46,438 nt of DNA from Ramlibacter sp. GTDB taxonomy: Bacteria; Pseudomonadota; Gammaproteobacteria; Burkholderiales; Burkholderiaceae_C. The notes beneath the pieces are model-generated. The model was not told the DNA's origin. It saw nothing but the letters and a program-made list of their open reading frames with translations, and ran no database searches. Positions 16,095 to 25,396 of this stretch are shown in pieces. The stretch covers positions 1 through 46,438 of the forward strand of contig JAQZBU010000010.1 of NCBI GenBank assembly GCA_029237735.1, in the 5' to 3' direction. The translations under genes and the position numbers were made by a program. Position 1 is the first letter of the stretch; each line of letters opens with the position of its first letter.

Positions 16095-18692
16095 ATGCTG
16101 CAAGACTATGTGAACCACGTGGCCGAACGCGCCGCGCTCGGCATCCCGCCGCTGCCCCTGTCGGCCAAACAGACCGGCCAGCTGATCGAGCTGTTGAAGA
16201 ACGCATCGCCGGGCGAGGCCGAGTTCCTGGTAAACCTGATCTCGCACCGGGTGCCGGCCGGCGTGGATGACGCGGCCAAAGTCAAGGCCAGCTACCTCGC
16301 CGCCGTGGCGCACGGCACCGAGAGTTGCCCGGCCATCAGCCGCGAAAAGGCCACCGAGCTGCTGGGCACCATGCTGGGCGGCTACAACATCAGCCCGCTG
16401 ATCGACTTGCTCGATGACGCGCAGGTGGGCGGCATCGCTGCCGAGGGCCTGAAGAAGACGCTGCTGATGTTCGACCAATTCCACGACGTCAAGGAAAAGG
16501 CCGACAAGGGCAACGCCCACGCAAAGGCCGTGCTGCAAAGCTGGGCCGACGCCGAGTGGTTCACCAGTCGGCCCGAAGTGCCGCAAAGCATCAAGGTCAG
16601 CATCTTCAAGGTCTCGGGTGAGATCAACACCGACGACCTTTCGCCCGCGCCCGACGCCTGGAGCCGCCCCGACATTCCCTTGCACGCACTGGCAATGCAC
16701 AAGAACCCGCGCCCGGGCATCACGCCCGAGGAAGAGGGCAAGCGCGGCCCAGTCAAGTTCATCGAGGACCTGCGCGCCCGGGGCAACCTGGTCGCCTACG
16801 TGGGGGATGTGGTGGGCACGGGCTCATCGCGCAAATCCGCCACCAACTCTGTGCTGTGGTTTACCGGCGAAGACATCCCGTTCGTGCCGAACAAGCGTTT
16901 CGGTGGCGTGTGCCTTGGCGGCAAGATCGCTCCGATCTTCTACAACACCATGGAAGACTCGGGCGCGCTTCCTATCGAGCTCGACGTGAGCAAAATGGAA
17001 ATGGGCGACGAAGTCGAACTGCGCCCTTATGAAGGCAAGGCGCTGAAGAACGGCGAAGTGATCGCCGAGTTCAAGCTCAAGAGCGAAGTGCTGTTCGACG
17101 AAGTACGTGCCGGCGGCCGCATTCCGCTGATCGTCGGCCGCGGCCTCACGGCCAAGGCGCGCGAAGCGCTGGGCCTGCCGCCCTCGACGCAGTTCCGCCT
17201 GCCGACGGCGCCGTTCGACACCAAGAAGGGCTACACCCTGGCCCAGAAGATGGTGGGCAAGGCCTGCGGCCTGCCGGAAAAGAATGGGACTCAGGTGGGC
17301 GTGCGCCCGGGCACCTACTGCGAGCCGAAAATGACGTCCGTGGGTTCGCAGGACACCACGGGCCCGATGACGCGCGACGAGCTGAAAGACCTGGCCTGCC
17401 TGGGCTTCTCCGCCGATCTGGTGATGCAAAGTTTCTGCCACACCGCGGCCTACCCGAAGCCGGTGGACGTGAAGATGCACCACGAGCTGCCCGAATTCAT
17501 CAGCAACCGCGGCGGCATCTCGCTGCGTCCGGGCGACGGCATCATCCACTCCTGGCTTAACCGCATGCTGCTGCCCGACACCGTGGGCACGGGCGGCGAC
17601 AGCCACACCCGTTTCCCGATCGGCATCAGCTTTCCGGCCGGCTCCGGCCTGGTGGCCTTCGGCGCGGCCACCGGCGTGATGCCGCTGGACATGCCCGAGA
17701 GTGTGCTGGTGCGCTTCAAGGGAGAGATGCAGCCCGGTGTCACGCTGCGTGACCTGGTGAATGCGATTCCCCTGTACGCGATCAAGGCCGGCCTGCTGAC
17801 GGTGGCCAAGCAAGGCAAGAAGAACATCTTCTCGGGGCGCATCCTCGAAATCGAAGGCCTGCCGGACTTGAAGGTGGAGCAGGCGTTCGAGCTTTCCGAT
17901 GCTTCAGCCGAGCGCTCGGCGGGTGGCTGTACGGTGCACCTGAACAAGGAACCGATCATCGAGTACATCACGAGCAACATCACGATGCTCAAGTGGATGA
18001 TTGCGTCGGGCTATTCCGACGTGCGCACCATTAATCGCCGTATCAAGGCGATGGAAGCCTGGCTCGCCAACCCGGTGCTGATGAAGGCCGATGCCGACGC
18101 CGAATACGCCGCCGTGATCGAGATCGATCTGGCCGATATCCACGAGCCAATCGTCGCCTGCCCGAACGATCCGGACGACGTGAAGACGCTGACCGACGTG
18201 GCCGGCGCCAAGATCGACGAGGTGTTCATCGGCTCGTGCATGACCAACATCGGCCATTTCCGCGCTGCATCAAAGCTGCTGGAAAACAAGCGCGACATCC
18301 CGGTGAAGCTGTGGATGGCACCGCCCACCAAGATGGACGCCAAGCAATTGACCGAGGAGGGCCACTACGGCGTGCTGGGTACGGCTGGCGCGCGCATGGA
18401 GATGCCAGGCTGCAGCTTGTGCATGGGCAACCAGGCGCAGGTCAGGGAAGGGGCGACTGTGTTCAGCACCTCGACGCGCAACTTCCCGAACCGCCTTGGC
18501 AAGAACAGCAATGTGTACCTGGGCAGCGCCGAGCTGGCCGCGATCTGTTCCAAGCTTGGGCGCATTCCGACCAAGGATGAGTACATGGCCGACATGGGCG
18601 TCCTCACGGCGGCCAGCGACAAGATATACCAGTACCTGAACTTCGATAAGGTGAGCGACTACACCGCTGCGGCCGACACTGTGGCAGCCTGA
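16095..18692 (+). CDS. acnB: Aconitate hydratase B (bifunctional aconitase / 2-methylisocitrate dehydratase)
   Basis: 865 residues from ATG 16095, preceded by GGAGA; the open frame extending to 15813 overlaps the previous gene and is rejected. It interconverts citrate and isocitrate in the TCA cycle. The AcnB domain order is present: N-terminal helical HEAT-like domain ([22 protein letters not shown]), then the swivel domain (ISIFK-type region [19 protein letters not shown]), then the catalytic domains. The [4Fe-4S] cysteines are visible in [12 protein letters not shown] and [12 protein letters not shown]. Further family motifs are [10 protein letters not shown] and [23 protein letters not shown] strong terminator follows the stop. 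Confidence 0.97.
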   Translation: MLQDYVNHVAERAALGIPPLPLSAKQTGQLIELLKNASPGEAEFLVNLISHRVPAGVDDAAKVKASYLAAVAHGTESCPAISREKATELLGTMLGGYNISPLIDLLDDAQVGGIAAEGLKKTLLMFDQFHDVKEKADKGNAHAKAVLQSWADAEWFTSRPEVPQSIKVSIFKVSGEINTDDLSPAPDAWSRPDIPLHALAMHKNPRPGITPEEEGKRGPVKFIEDLRARGNLVAYVGDVVGTGSSRKSATNSVLWFTGEDIPFVPNKRFGGVCLGGKIAPIFYNTMEDSGALPIELDVSKMEMGDEVELRPYEGKALKNGEVIAEFKLKSEVLFDEVRAGGRIPLIVGRGLTAKAREALGLPPSTQFRLPTAPFDTKKGYTLAQKMVGKACGLPEKNGTQVGVRPGTYCEPKMTSVGSQDTTGPMTRDELKDLACLGFSADLVMQSFCHTAAYPKPVDVKMHHELPEFISNRGGISLRPGDGIIHSWLNRMLLPDTVGTGGDSHTRFPIGISFPAGSGLVAFGAATGVMPLDMPESVLVRFKGEMQPGVTLRDLVNAIPLYAIKAGLLTVAKQGKKNIFSGRILEIEGLPDLKVEQAFELSDASAERSAGGCTVHLNKEPIIEYITSNITMLKWMIASGYSDVRTINRRIKAMEAWLANPVLMKADADAEYAAVIEIDLADIHEPIVACPNDPDDVKTLTDVAGAKIDEVFIGSCMTNIGHFRAASKLLENKRDIPVKLWMAPPTKMDAKQLTEEGHYGVLGTAGARMEMPGCSLCMGNQAQVREGATVFSTSTRNFPNRLGKNSNVYLGSAELAAICSKLGRIPTKDEYMADMGVLTAASDKIYQYLNFDKVSDYTAAADTVAA

Positions 18693-18712
18693 CGTCAAGG
18701 CGCTCCCTCAAA

Positions 18713-18740
18713 AAGAAAGCGGCCCGAGGGCCGCTTTCTT
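18713..18740. terminator. Bidirectional intrinsic terminator between acnB and the Ser/Thr-rich gene
   Basis: GAAAGCGGCCC (18715-18725) pairs with GGGCCGCTTTC (18728-18738), extended by A/T pairs on both sides (AA...TT). It is preceded by A-rich and followed by T-rich bases, so it works in either direction between two converging genes. Confidence 0.8.
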
Positions 18741-18757
18741 CATTCCGGGCTCGCTCC

Positions 18758-19192
18758 TTAATTGCGGTCGGATTTCGTAGTGCGCGTTGTAGCGCCGGTG
18801 GTCGTATCGCCGCTCGCGCCCATGGTCGTCGACGAAGACGAACCCGTGGTCGAAGAAGACGTGCCCGCGCTCTGCGAGGTGGACGACGGTGTGCTGCCGG
18901 CCGCCGTGTCGGTGCTCGGCGAGGTGGTGGTGCTGCCGCTCGTCGTAGCGCCCGAGCCCGTGCCTGGCGTGGCAGCGGTGGAGCCAGTGCTTGGTGCGGC
19001 AGTGCCGGTGCTCGGCGAGGTAGCCGTGGAGCCGCTGGTGCCAGTCGATGGGCCCGTGCCCGTGGCTGCGCCACTGGTGCCCGCTGTGCCGCCGCCCGAA
19101 GCTGTGCCCGACTGGGCCCACGCCAAGCCGAAGGTGCCTGCCATGGCGGCGGCGATGACGGTCATGCCCAATTTACGGTGAATCGATTTCAT
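18758..19192 (-). CDS. Exported Ser/Thr/Gly/Ala-rich low-complexity protein
   Basis: 144 residues. MKSIHRKLGMTVIAAAMAGTFGLAWAQ is a clear signal peptide (cleavage after AWA). The rest is almost wholly Ser, Thr, Gly, Ala and Pro with repeated TGT, STGT, GSTA and TSPST, ending TRTTKSDRN. No folded domain is visible and it has no Cys. The ATG at 19192 has AGGGAGTTC upstream, so translation is plausible. The gene converges on acnB. Function is unknown; a disordered or glycosylated surface or periplasmic linker is one guess. The repetitive DNA also opens the opposite strand, but that frame lacks a signal and a ribosome-binding site. Confidence 0.6.
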   Translation of the reverse strand: MKSIHRKLGMTVIAAAMAGTFGLAWAQSGTASGGGTAGTSGAATGTGPSTGTSGSTATSPSTGTAAPSTGSTAATPGTGSGATTSGSTTTSPSTDTAAGSTPSSTSQSAGTSSSTTGSSSSTTMGASGDTTTGATTRTTKSDRN

Positions 19193-19375
19193 AAGAACTC
19201 CCTAAGTGTGATCAGTGGAAAGATGTTGCTATCCGCCAGCCGGCGAGATTGCCGGTCGCGGTAGTCGCTACGCGGCTGCACAATCTTGTCGATGCGACGT
19301 GCGAACGCTTGTGGGAGCCAGTCCCAGTCGCATGTCGGTTCTTGCTGACACAAGGGTTGTTGCTGTTTGTACGGC

Positions 19376-20197
19376 TCAGGCACTTTGCGCGAGCTTGCGG
19401 AGGACCTCGCCAGTGAACGGGTCCGCCGGGAAGAACGTTTCGAGCGCCAGCTCCTGCAACGTCACGTCGACCGGCGTGCCGAAGATCGTTGTGGTGCTGA
19501 TGAAGCTCAGCACGCCGAAGCTGGTGCGAAACCGCAACGGCATGACAACGCCGAGGTGCTCGCCCTCCATGTGCAATTCATCCGCGCCCGCCGGCACGGG
19601 ATAGCCTTGCAACTCCTCCAGCAGCGCCGACAGGGTGGCGTCGCCGGTGGCGTGTATCTGCTGGCGCAGCCGCTCGAACAAATGCTGTCTCCATTGCGCG
19701 AGGTTGACGATCTGCGGCGCCAGGCCCTGCGGGTGCAGCGACAGCCGCAATACGTTCAATCGCCCCTGCAATAACGCAGGGTCGGCGCCGGCGAGGAGGT
19801 GCGGCAACATGCGATTGGCCGCGACGAGGTTCCAGTGCCGGTCCACCGCGAGCGCGGGGTAGGGCTCGTGGCATTTGAGAATGAGGTCGACGGCCTGCCG
19901 CGCGGCTGCGAGGGCCGGATCGTCCAGTGGGCGCTCGCGGTACATGGGCGCGTAGCCGGCGGCTATCAGCAACGCATTGCGTTCCCGCAAAGGCACGTCG
20001 AGGCGTTCGGCGAGGCGCAGAACCATCTCTCTGCTCGGGAGAGAGCGGCCGGTTTCGACGAAGCTCAGGTGGCGTGTGGAGATCTCGGCTTCGTGCGCCA
20101 GATCGAGCTGGCTCAGGCGCCGGCGCTGCCGCCATTGGCGCAGGTGCTCGCCGAAGGGCCGCGGCGCGCGGGCCGCGGATTGGGTCGCCGTGTTCAT
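19376..20197 (-). CDS. XRE-family regulator with MmyB-like ligand domain
   Basis: 273 residues from ATG 20197; the longer frame to 20242 adds a non-conserved leader. An N-terminal helix-turn-helix at about 15-70 contains FGEHLRQWRQRRRLSQLDLAHEAEISTRHLSFVETGRSLPSREMVLRLAERLDVPLRERN. The C-terminal domain (about 95-265) matches MmyB-like PAS-related regulators: PYPALAVDRHWNLVAANRM, LHPQGLAPQIVNLAQWR, ELQGYPVPAG and LSFISTTTIFGTPVDVTLQELALETFFPAD. Targets are unknown; such genes often regulate a neighbouring oxidoreductase or SDR gene, but none is adjacent here. It lies 57 bases downstream of the giant kinase gene, in the same direction. Confidence 0.88.
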   Translation of the reverse strand: MNTATQSAARAPRPFGEHLRQWRQRRRLSQLDLAHEAEISTRHLSFVETGRSLPSREMVLRLAERLDVPLRERNALLIAAGYAPMYRERPLDDPALAAARQAVDLILKCHEPYPALAVDRHWNLVAANRMLPHLLAGADPALLQGRLNVLRLSLHPQGLAPQIVNLAQWRQHLFERLRQQIHATGDATLSALLEELQGYPVPAGADELHMEGEHLGVVMPLRFRTSFGVLSFISTTTIFGTPVDVTLQELALETFFPADPFTGEVLRKLAQSA

Positions 20198-20254
20198 GCC
20201 GCCATGGTAGGCCCAGAGCGTTCGAGCGCCATTACCTCCCACGTCATGGCCGCG

Positions 20255-23200
20255 CTATCGTGCGCGCGCCACCTTCGGCAATTGAAGCGTGAAGGTGGCC
20301 CCCGTGCCCGGCCCGTCGCTTTGCACTGTGAGGGTGCCGCCAATTTCCTTGGCCGCCAGCACGCAGCTGTGCAGCCCGAAACCGTGCCCGCCTGGCTTGG
20401 TGGTAAAACCGTGCGAGAAGACGCGCGTGAGGTTGTCGGCGGCGATGCCGCAGCCATCGTCGCTCACGCTCACGCTCAGCCAGTCAGCGTCCTGGCGCAC
20501 CCCGACGCTCAGCCGGCGTTCGCTGTCCACGCCTTCCATTGCCTGGCGCGCGTTCTCGATCAGGTTTATCAGGATCTGCATCACCCGCGTCTTGTCCAGC
20601 CCCACCGGCTCAACTCGCTCGTACCCCCTTACCACCCTGATGCCTTGGTGAGCCAACGCGTCCTCCTGGATGCGCAGCGCATCGTCCACCAGCTCAGTCA
20701 TGTTCGCAACCTCCAGCACCCCGCTGGCGCCTGCGTATGACTGCTGCATGGCCACTACGTTCTTGATGTGATCCACGCTCGCGCCCAGCCGGCCCAGCTC
20801 GCCCAACAGCTCGTCGCGCTCGCCCGCCAGTGCTTGGGCCAGCTCGCGCAGGTACCCTGGCAGCCGCCGCCCTTTCTCATCGTCCGCAAAGAACCCCCCC
20901 AAGTCCCCCGCGTTGCTCTCCAGCAAGCCCGCCAGATCGCCCACGCGCGCGGCACGTGACTTTCGCACTCGCTCTTCCAACACATGTGCCGAGACGTTCA
21001 CGCTGGTCAGTACATTGCCGACGTTGTGCAGCACGTTCGTGGCTATCTGCGCCATGCCTGAGCGCCGTGCGGCAGCGAGGAGTTCGTGGGTCTGTTCTCG
21101 CACTCGTGGTTCCAGGCGGTCGTAGAGGAGCGCGTTTTCAAGTGAGACGGCCAGCTGGCCGGCGATCAGCATGACCGCGTCCAGGCGGCCGGTGGAAAAG
21201 GCGCCGCGGCTGAGGCGGTTTTCCAGAACGAGCATGGCGCGCAGGCTGCCCTGATTCAGGATGGGCATGACCAGCAGCGAGCAATGGCCGTGGCCAGCGA
21301 AGTACGGGTCACGGGCGAAGCGGTCGTCGGCGAGCGCGTCTTCCACCAGCAGCGGCTCGCGCGTCCGTTCGGCATAGCGGAAAGCCGACAGCGGCACCAA
21401 ACCGCGCGCGCCGGCTTCCGCCGCCGGTATGCGCGACGCTTTCGTGCCCTGCCCATCGGAAAAAAACCAATCCTTGAGGTCTTCATCTCGCAATGCGAAC
21501 CGCACCGCGGTGGCGCCGGTGAGCGCGCCCACGACTTCGGCGACGCGTATCTGCAGCCGCGCCAGGCTGGTCTCCGAACTCAGCGCCTGCGAGGCGCGCA
21601 AGATCGCCAAGGCGTCAATGGTGTCCACCGGCGCGTCCGGAGTGTCCACATCGGCGGGCGAAGACGCCGGTGCCGAAACAGCCGTCAGGAAGCCATGTGC
21701 GGCTTCCAGCTGACGCACCTTCGCGTCAGCACCCCAAGCCTGATACAGATGCTTGGCGTGAGCGATGAACTGTTGACCGCTCTTGCTCATGCCCTGCTCC
21801 AGATGGAACAGCCCGCAACGCTCGGCAATCAGGGCATGGTGCCAGGGGCGAGTGAGCGATTCAACCTGGCGCAGTGCCATGTCGAATGCGCGGGCGGCCC
21901 GGCGGAAGTCGTCGACGGCCCAGGCTTGCTCGGCCTCCATCCAGCTCGACAGATGAAGGAAGTTGCCTGGCGCATCGGCCGCGCGCGCTGCCAGCCATTG
22001 ACAGCGGGCGTCGAGTTCCGCCAGCAGTGCGCTGCGTTCGCCCGGCCCGGCGGTTCTGGCCTGCTGCGCCAAGGCAAAGGTACGCAGCAGCCGGGCTTGG
22101 GCTCCCCGATAACTGGTTGGGACGGATGGCACGTATTTCACTGCGGCCGCGGCGTGCTCCGCCAGCGCCGCCGTGTCCGCGAACACGGCCGCAACCAGTG
22201 CTTGAACGAAGTGAAATGAAAGGCTTACCGACTGCACTTTCACCTGCCGTTGAAGCGCAGCGTACACATCCTGCGCGAAATCGTCCTCGACACCGGCTCC
22301 GACGTGCAAGCGGCGCAGCATTTGCCGTTCAAGGGACAGGATGACGATGCCGAGTTCGTGGCGTAGCCGGAATGCCAAGGCCAGGCCTGATTCGATTTCT
22401 TCGACACACGCTTGCAACTTGGGGCTGCAGTCCAGCATCGCGACTGCCGTCGGACGATAACTGAAACACATGGTCTGCAGCTCGCCGTTGCGATGCAGGC
22501 CCTGACGCGCCAGGTGAAACTGCCTGACGGTATGCTCTAGGGGCTCGAACCAGTGGCTGGCATGGTTGGCGAAAAGAAAGCGCGCCTCGGACGTGGCCGG
22601 TTCCCAGCCACGCGCTTCGCTGACTCCCAACACATGACGGGAGCTATCGTACGCTGTGCGATAGTCCTCGTTGAGGCCGATGGCCACCCCTCCGATTGCG
22701 GACAAGGCATGCACCAGTTCGGGCGACGGGCCGTGTTTGTTCCAGAGTTTCTGGCCTTCCAGGATCAGCCAACCCATCACCCGGGTGTTGGTGAAATAGG
22801 CCGGATACTCCAATACGCTGATCAGTCTCGCCGCGGCATTTGAACGCCGATCGCCGGAATATGGCCGAGCATCCCGGCCCACGTTGGTGTGTCGAATCCA
22901 TGCGCCCAGGTTCGCCAGGCGCTGCTCAACGCCGGCGGTCTCGAAATCATCGGGTACGACAAGGCCGAGTTGCCCCAGCAGCGACAGGCCCAGCATGAGC
23001 GCTTCGGGCGCTCGCGAGCGGTTTTGCACGCTATTGATCTGCGCGCACGCAGCGTCCAGCCAATCCTCCACGGGAGCCCCGCGCCCTTCGATCACGCGGT
23101 AAAGAGCGTCCGCCTCTTCGAACCGACCAAGGACGCACAGTACCGTGTGGTGGTCGATTTCCAATGCGGCACTTAGCGATTCGTCTTGCGCGCTGGGTGC

Positions 23201-25357
23201 AGGAAGGCGTGACAACAAGGACAGCGCGGCTGCCAGCAGCCGCTGTGCCACCGTATAGTTGGCTCCCCGCTTGATCCGAATTGCCATTTGATGCAGGCGG
23301 CGCGCTACGTTTCGAATTTCCTCGGGTTCGTCAATATCTTCCACAGCCGGCAGGTACTGCTGCACCGCCTCCGTGCTGAACTCGGGTGCGGCGGCCAGCC
23401 GCCGCGCGAGGCCCAGGTGAATCGCGCGGCGTTGTGCCTGCGCGAGGCTGGCGTAGACGGCCTGCTGTACCCGGTCGTGGCGCATACGCAGGGCACCGTC
23501 TTCGCCCGGCTCGATCACCAGGAGCCCGTCTTCCAGCGGCGCGACCAGTTGCTCTTCGATCTCGCCCTCGGACAGGCCGATGGCGGCCGCCAGGAGGCTG
23601 CGAGGCATCCGCCCACCCAGGCAAGCCATCGCATGCATCAGCGCCTGGCTGGGCGCGGGCAGACGCGCGATGCGGGCGGCCAGCAGATCAAGCACGCCGC
23701 TTTGGCCCACGTAGCGGCGTAACGTGGCGGTATCCCACTCCCAGCCGCCCGGACCCGGCCGCAGCACGCCGTCACGCCGCAGCGCGTTGAGCAGTTCGGC
23801 GGTGTCATACGGATTGCCCCCCGTGTGCTCACTCACCGCGTGCGCCAGCGTCGCGGCCTGGGCCTTCGGCATGCGCATCATTTCCTCAAGCATCTCGCTG
23901 AGGTCCTCGGCAGGCAGGTTGCCCAGGCTCAGTCTTACCGGCGGGTGCGCTTCGCGGTACCGGCGCGACAGCAACGCCGTGAGCGGGTGCGCCGCATCGA
24001 GCTCGCTGTCACGGTACGCGCCCACCAGCAGCAGGCCAGGCAGGTCTCGGCTGTCCAGCACGGTCTCGATGAAGCTGGTCGATAGCGCGGCGGCCCATTG
24101 CAGGTCATCCAGGACCATGACCAAGGGCCGTTCGGGTGAGGCGATGGCGCGCAAAAGACTCACTGCCGTGGCCAGCAGCCTGGCCTCGGCCTGCGCCGGC
24201 TCAGCGGGTGGGACTTCAGGTTGCGGGCCCAGCAACAACGCGAACTCGGGCCCATTGATGATCAGGCTGGCGTTAGGTCCCACCGCTCGCAGGATGCGCT
24301 CGCGCTGGGCCGCCAGTTCGGCCTCGGGTTCGGCCAGCAACAGGCGCCCGAGCGCGCGAAAGGCTTGCGCCGGTGCCGTGGGCGCGTCATGGCGGTATTG
24401 ATCAAACTTGCCCGAGACGAACCAGCCGCGTTGCGCAGTCACCATGGGCCGCAGCTCGTTGATCAGCGACGTCTTGCCCACGCCCGGCGCGCCTGACACC
24501 AGAACCATGCGGCAGCGGCCCTTGATGGCCTCGTCCAGGGCCCGCTGCAACGCGCCGATTTCGCTGCTGCGACTCACCAGGCGTGTCGGTGCGGACAGTT
24601 GCATCGCGAAGTCGCGCTCGCCTACACGTTGCAGTGAGGTGTCTCCCCGCGCCAGGGCCTGTTGGACTTGAACCAGGTCGTGGGCCAGTCCTTCGGCGCT
24701 CTGGTAGCGCCGCTCGGGCTCTTTTTCCAGCAAGCGCAAAATGATCTGCGACACGGTGACTGGCAAGTCGGCACGCAACTGCATCGGCGCAAGCGGCAAG
24801 CGCGCCAGACGGTCATGCAGCAACTGCAACGGATCTTGCGCTTCGAAGGGAGGGCGGCCCGTGGCCGCTTCGTACAGCGTGGCGCCCAAGGCGTAAAGGT
24901 CGGCGCGCAAGTCAACACTGCGGCCGGTGCGGCCGGTCTGTTCAGGCGCCAGATAAGTCAGGTTGCCGCGAATCTCGCGGTGGTGCGTGAAGCCGGGCTG
25001 TTCCTCGGCAAAGGTGGTAGCCAGGCGAAAGTCGATGAGCAGCGGCGGGCTATGCGGGCCGTTCAGACGGATGTTGTCAGGATTGATGTTGTGGTGCAGC
25101 ACTCCGCGGTGGTGCATTGCTGCAAGCGTATGCGCCAGACGCAACGCGAGCTCAAGTAGCGCCGACACCTCCAGCGGACCACCTGCAAGCACCTGTGACA
25201 ACGACTGCTCGCCTTCGCTCTTTCTGCCGATCACATCTCCTTGTTTGTCAAACAGGCACGCCACGCCTTCGACGCCAGCGAGCTGCGAAATGATTCGTCT
25301 CTCGTGGCGCGTGCGTTGACGGGCGCTATCCGCCGCCGGCGGCTCCTCGGAAATCAT
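20255..25357 (-). CDS. Giant multidomain signalling protein: degenerate Ser/Thr kinase-AAA ATPase-GAF-histidine kinase
   Basis: 1700 residues, no membrane segment seen. Residues about 15-230 form a kinase-like C-lobe (LAPEQTG, DLRADLYALGATLYEAATGRPPF). The glycine loop and ATP-binding Lys are missing, HRDxKxxN reads HHNINPDN (88-95) and DFG reads DFR (109-111). The AAA-16 ATPase follows with Walker A GAPGVGKTS near 289-297 and Walker B LVMVLDD near 412-418. About 600-1210 is helical, TPR-like. GAF is about 1240-1410. The histidine-kinase box is IATNVLHNVGN with His1444. The ATPase boxes are LINLIENARQAM, DDGCGI, FTTK and GHGFGLHSC. It matches known trifunctional kinase/ATPase/sensor kinases. 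No response regulator is adjacent. It starts 39 bases after a periplasmic binding-protein gene. The stop codon of that gene, in frame upstream, rules out a longer N-terminus. Confidence 0.93.
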   Translation of the reverse strand: MISEEPPAADSARQRTRHERRIISQLAGVEGVACLFDKQGDVIGRKSEGEQSLSQVLAGGPLEVSALLELALRLAHTLAAMHHRGVLHHNINPDNIRLNGPHSPPLLIDFRLATTFAEEQPGFTHHREIRGNLTYLAPEQTGRTGRSVDLRADLYALGATLYEAATGRPPFEAQDPLQLLHDRLARLPLAPMQLRADLPVTVSQIILRLLEKEPERRYQSAEGLAHDLVQVQQALARGDTSLQRVGERDFAMQLSAPTRLVSRSSEIGALQRALDEAIKGRCRMVLVSGAPGVGKTSLINELRPMVTAQRGWFVSGKFDQYRHDAPTAPAQAFRALGRLLLAEPEAELAAQRERILRAVGPNASLIINGPEFALLLGPQPEVPPAEPAQAEARLLATAVSLLRAIASPERPLVMVLDDLQWAAALSTSFIETVLDSRDLPGLLLVGAYRDSELDAAHPLTALLSRRYREAHPPVRLSLGNLPAEDLSEMLEEMMRMPKAQAATLAHAVSEHTGGNPYDTAELLNALRRDGVLRPGPGGWEWDTATLRRYVGQSGVLDLLAARIARLPAPSQALMHAMACLGGRMPRSLLAAAIGLSEGEIEEQLVAPLEDGLLVIEPGEDGALRMRHDRVQQAVYASLAQAQRRAIHLGLARRLAAAPEFSTEAVQQYLPAVEDIDEPEEIRNVARRLHQMAIRIKRGANYTVAQRLLAAALSLLSRLPAPSAQDESLSAALEIDHHTVLCVLGRFEEADALYRVIEGRGAPVEDWLDAACAQINSVQNRSRAPEALMLGLSLLGQLGLVVPDDFETAGVEQRLANLGAWIRHTNVGRDARPYSGDRRSNAAARLISVLEYPAYFTNTRVMGWLILEGQKLWNKHGPSPELVHALSAIGGVAIGLNEDYRTAYDSSRHVLGVSEARGWEPATSEARFLFANHASHWFEPLEHTVRQFHLARQGLHRNGELQTMCFSYRPTAVAMLDCSPKLQACVEEIESGLALAFRLRHELGIVILSLERQMLRRLHVGAGVEDDFAQDVYAALQRQVKVQSVSLSFHFVQALVAAVFADTAALAEHAAAAVKYVPSVPTSYRGAQARLLRTFALAQQARTAGPGERSALLAELDARCQWLAARAADAPGNFLHLSSWMEAEQAWAVDDFRRAARAFDMALRQVESLTRPWHHALIAERCGLFHLEQGMSKSGQQFIAHAKHLYQAWGADAKVRQLEAAHGFLTAVSAPASSPADVDTPDAPVDTIDALAILRASQALSSETSLARLQIRVAEVVGALTGATAVRFALRDEDLKDWFFSDGQGTKASRIPAAEAGARGLVPLSAFRYAERTREPLLVEDALADDRFARDPYFAGHGHCSLLVMPILNQGSLRAMLVLENRLSRGAFSTGRLDAVMLIAGQLAVSLENALLYDRLEPRVREQTHELLAAARRSGMAQIATNVLHNVGNVLTSVNVSAHVLEERVRKSRAARVGDLAGLLESNAGDLGGFFADDEKGRRLPGYLRELAQALAGERDELLGELGRLGASVDHIKNVVAMQQSYAGASGVLEVANMTELVDDALRIQEDALAHQGIRVVRGYERVEPVGLDKTRVMQILINLIENARQAMEGVDSERRLSVGVRQDADWLSVSVSDDGCGIAADNLTRVFSHGFTTKPGGHGFGLHSCVLAAKEIGGTLTVQSDGPGTGATFTLQLPKVARAR

Positions 25358-25396
25358 GCAACGGCCGCATATACCGGATTGCCGGCGGGTGTCGAG

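Noticed and set aside
19189..19383. 64-residue open frame between the Ser/Thr-rich and XRE genes
   Set aside because: No ribosome-binding site or recognisable domain; Gln/Arg-rich composition is unlike coding sequence of neighbours.
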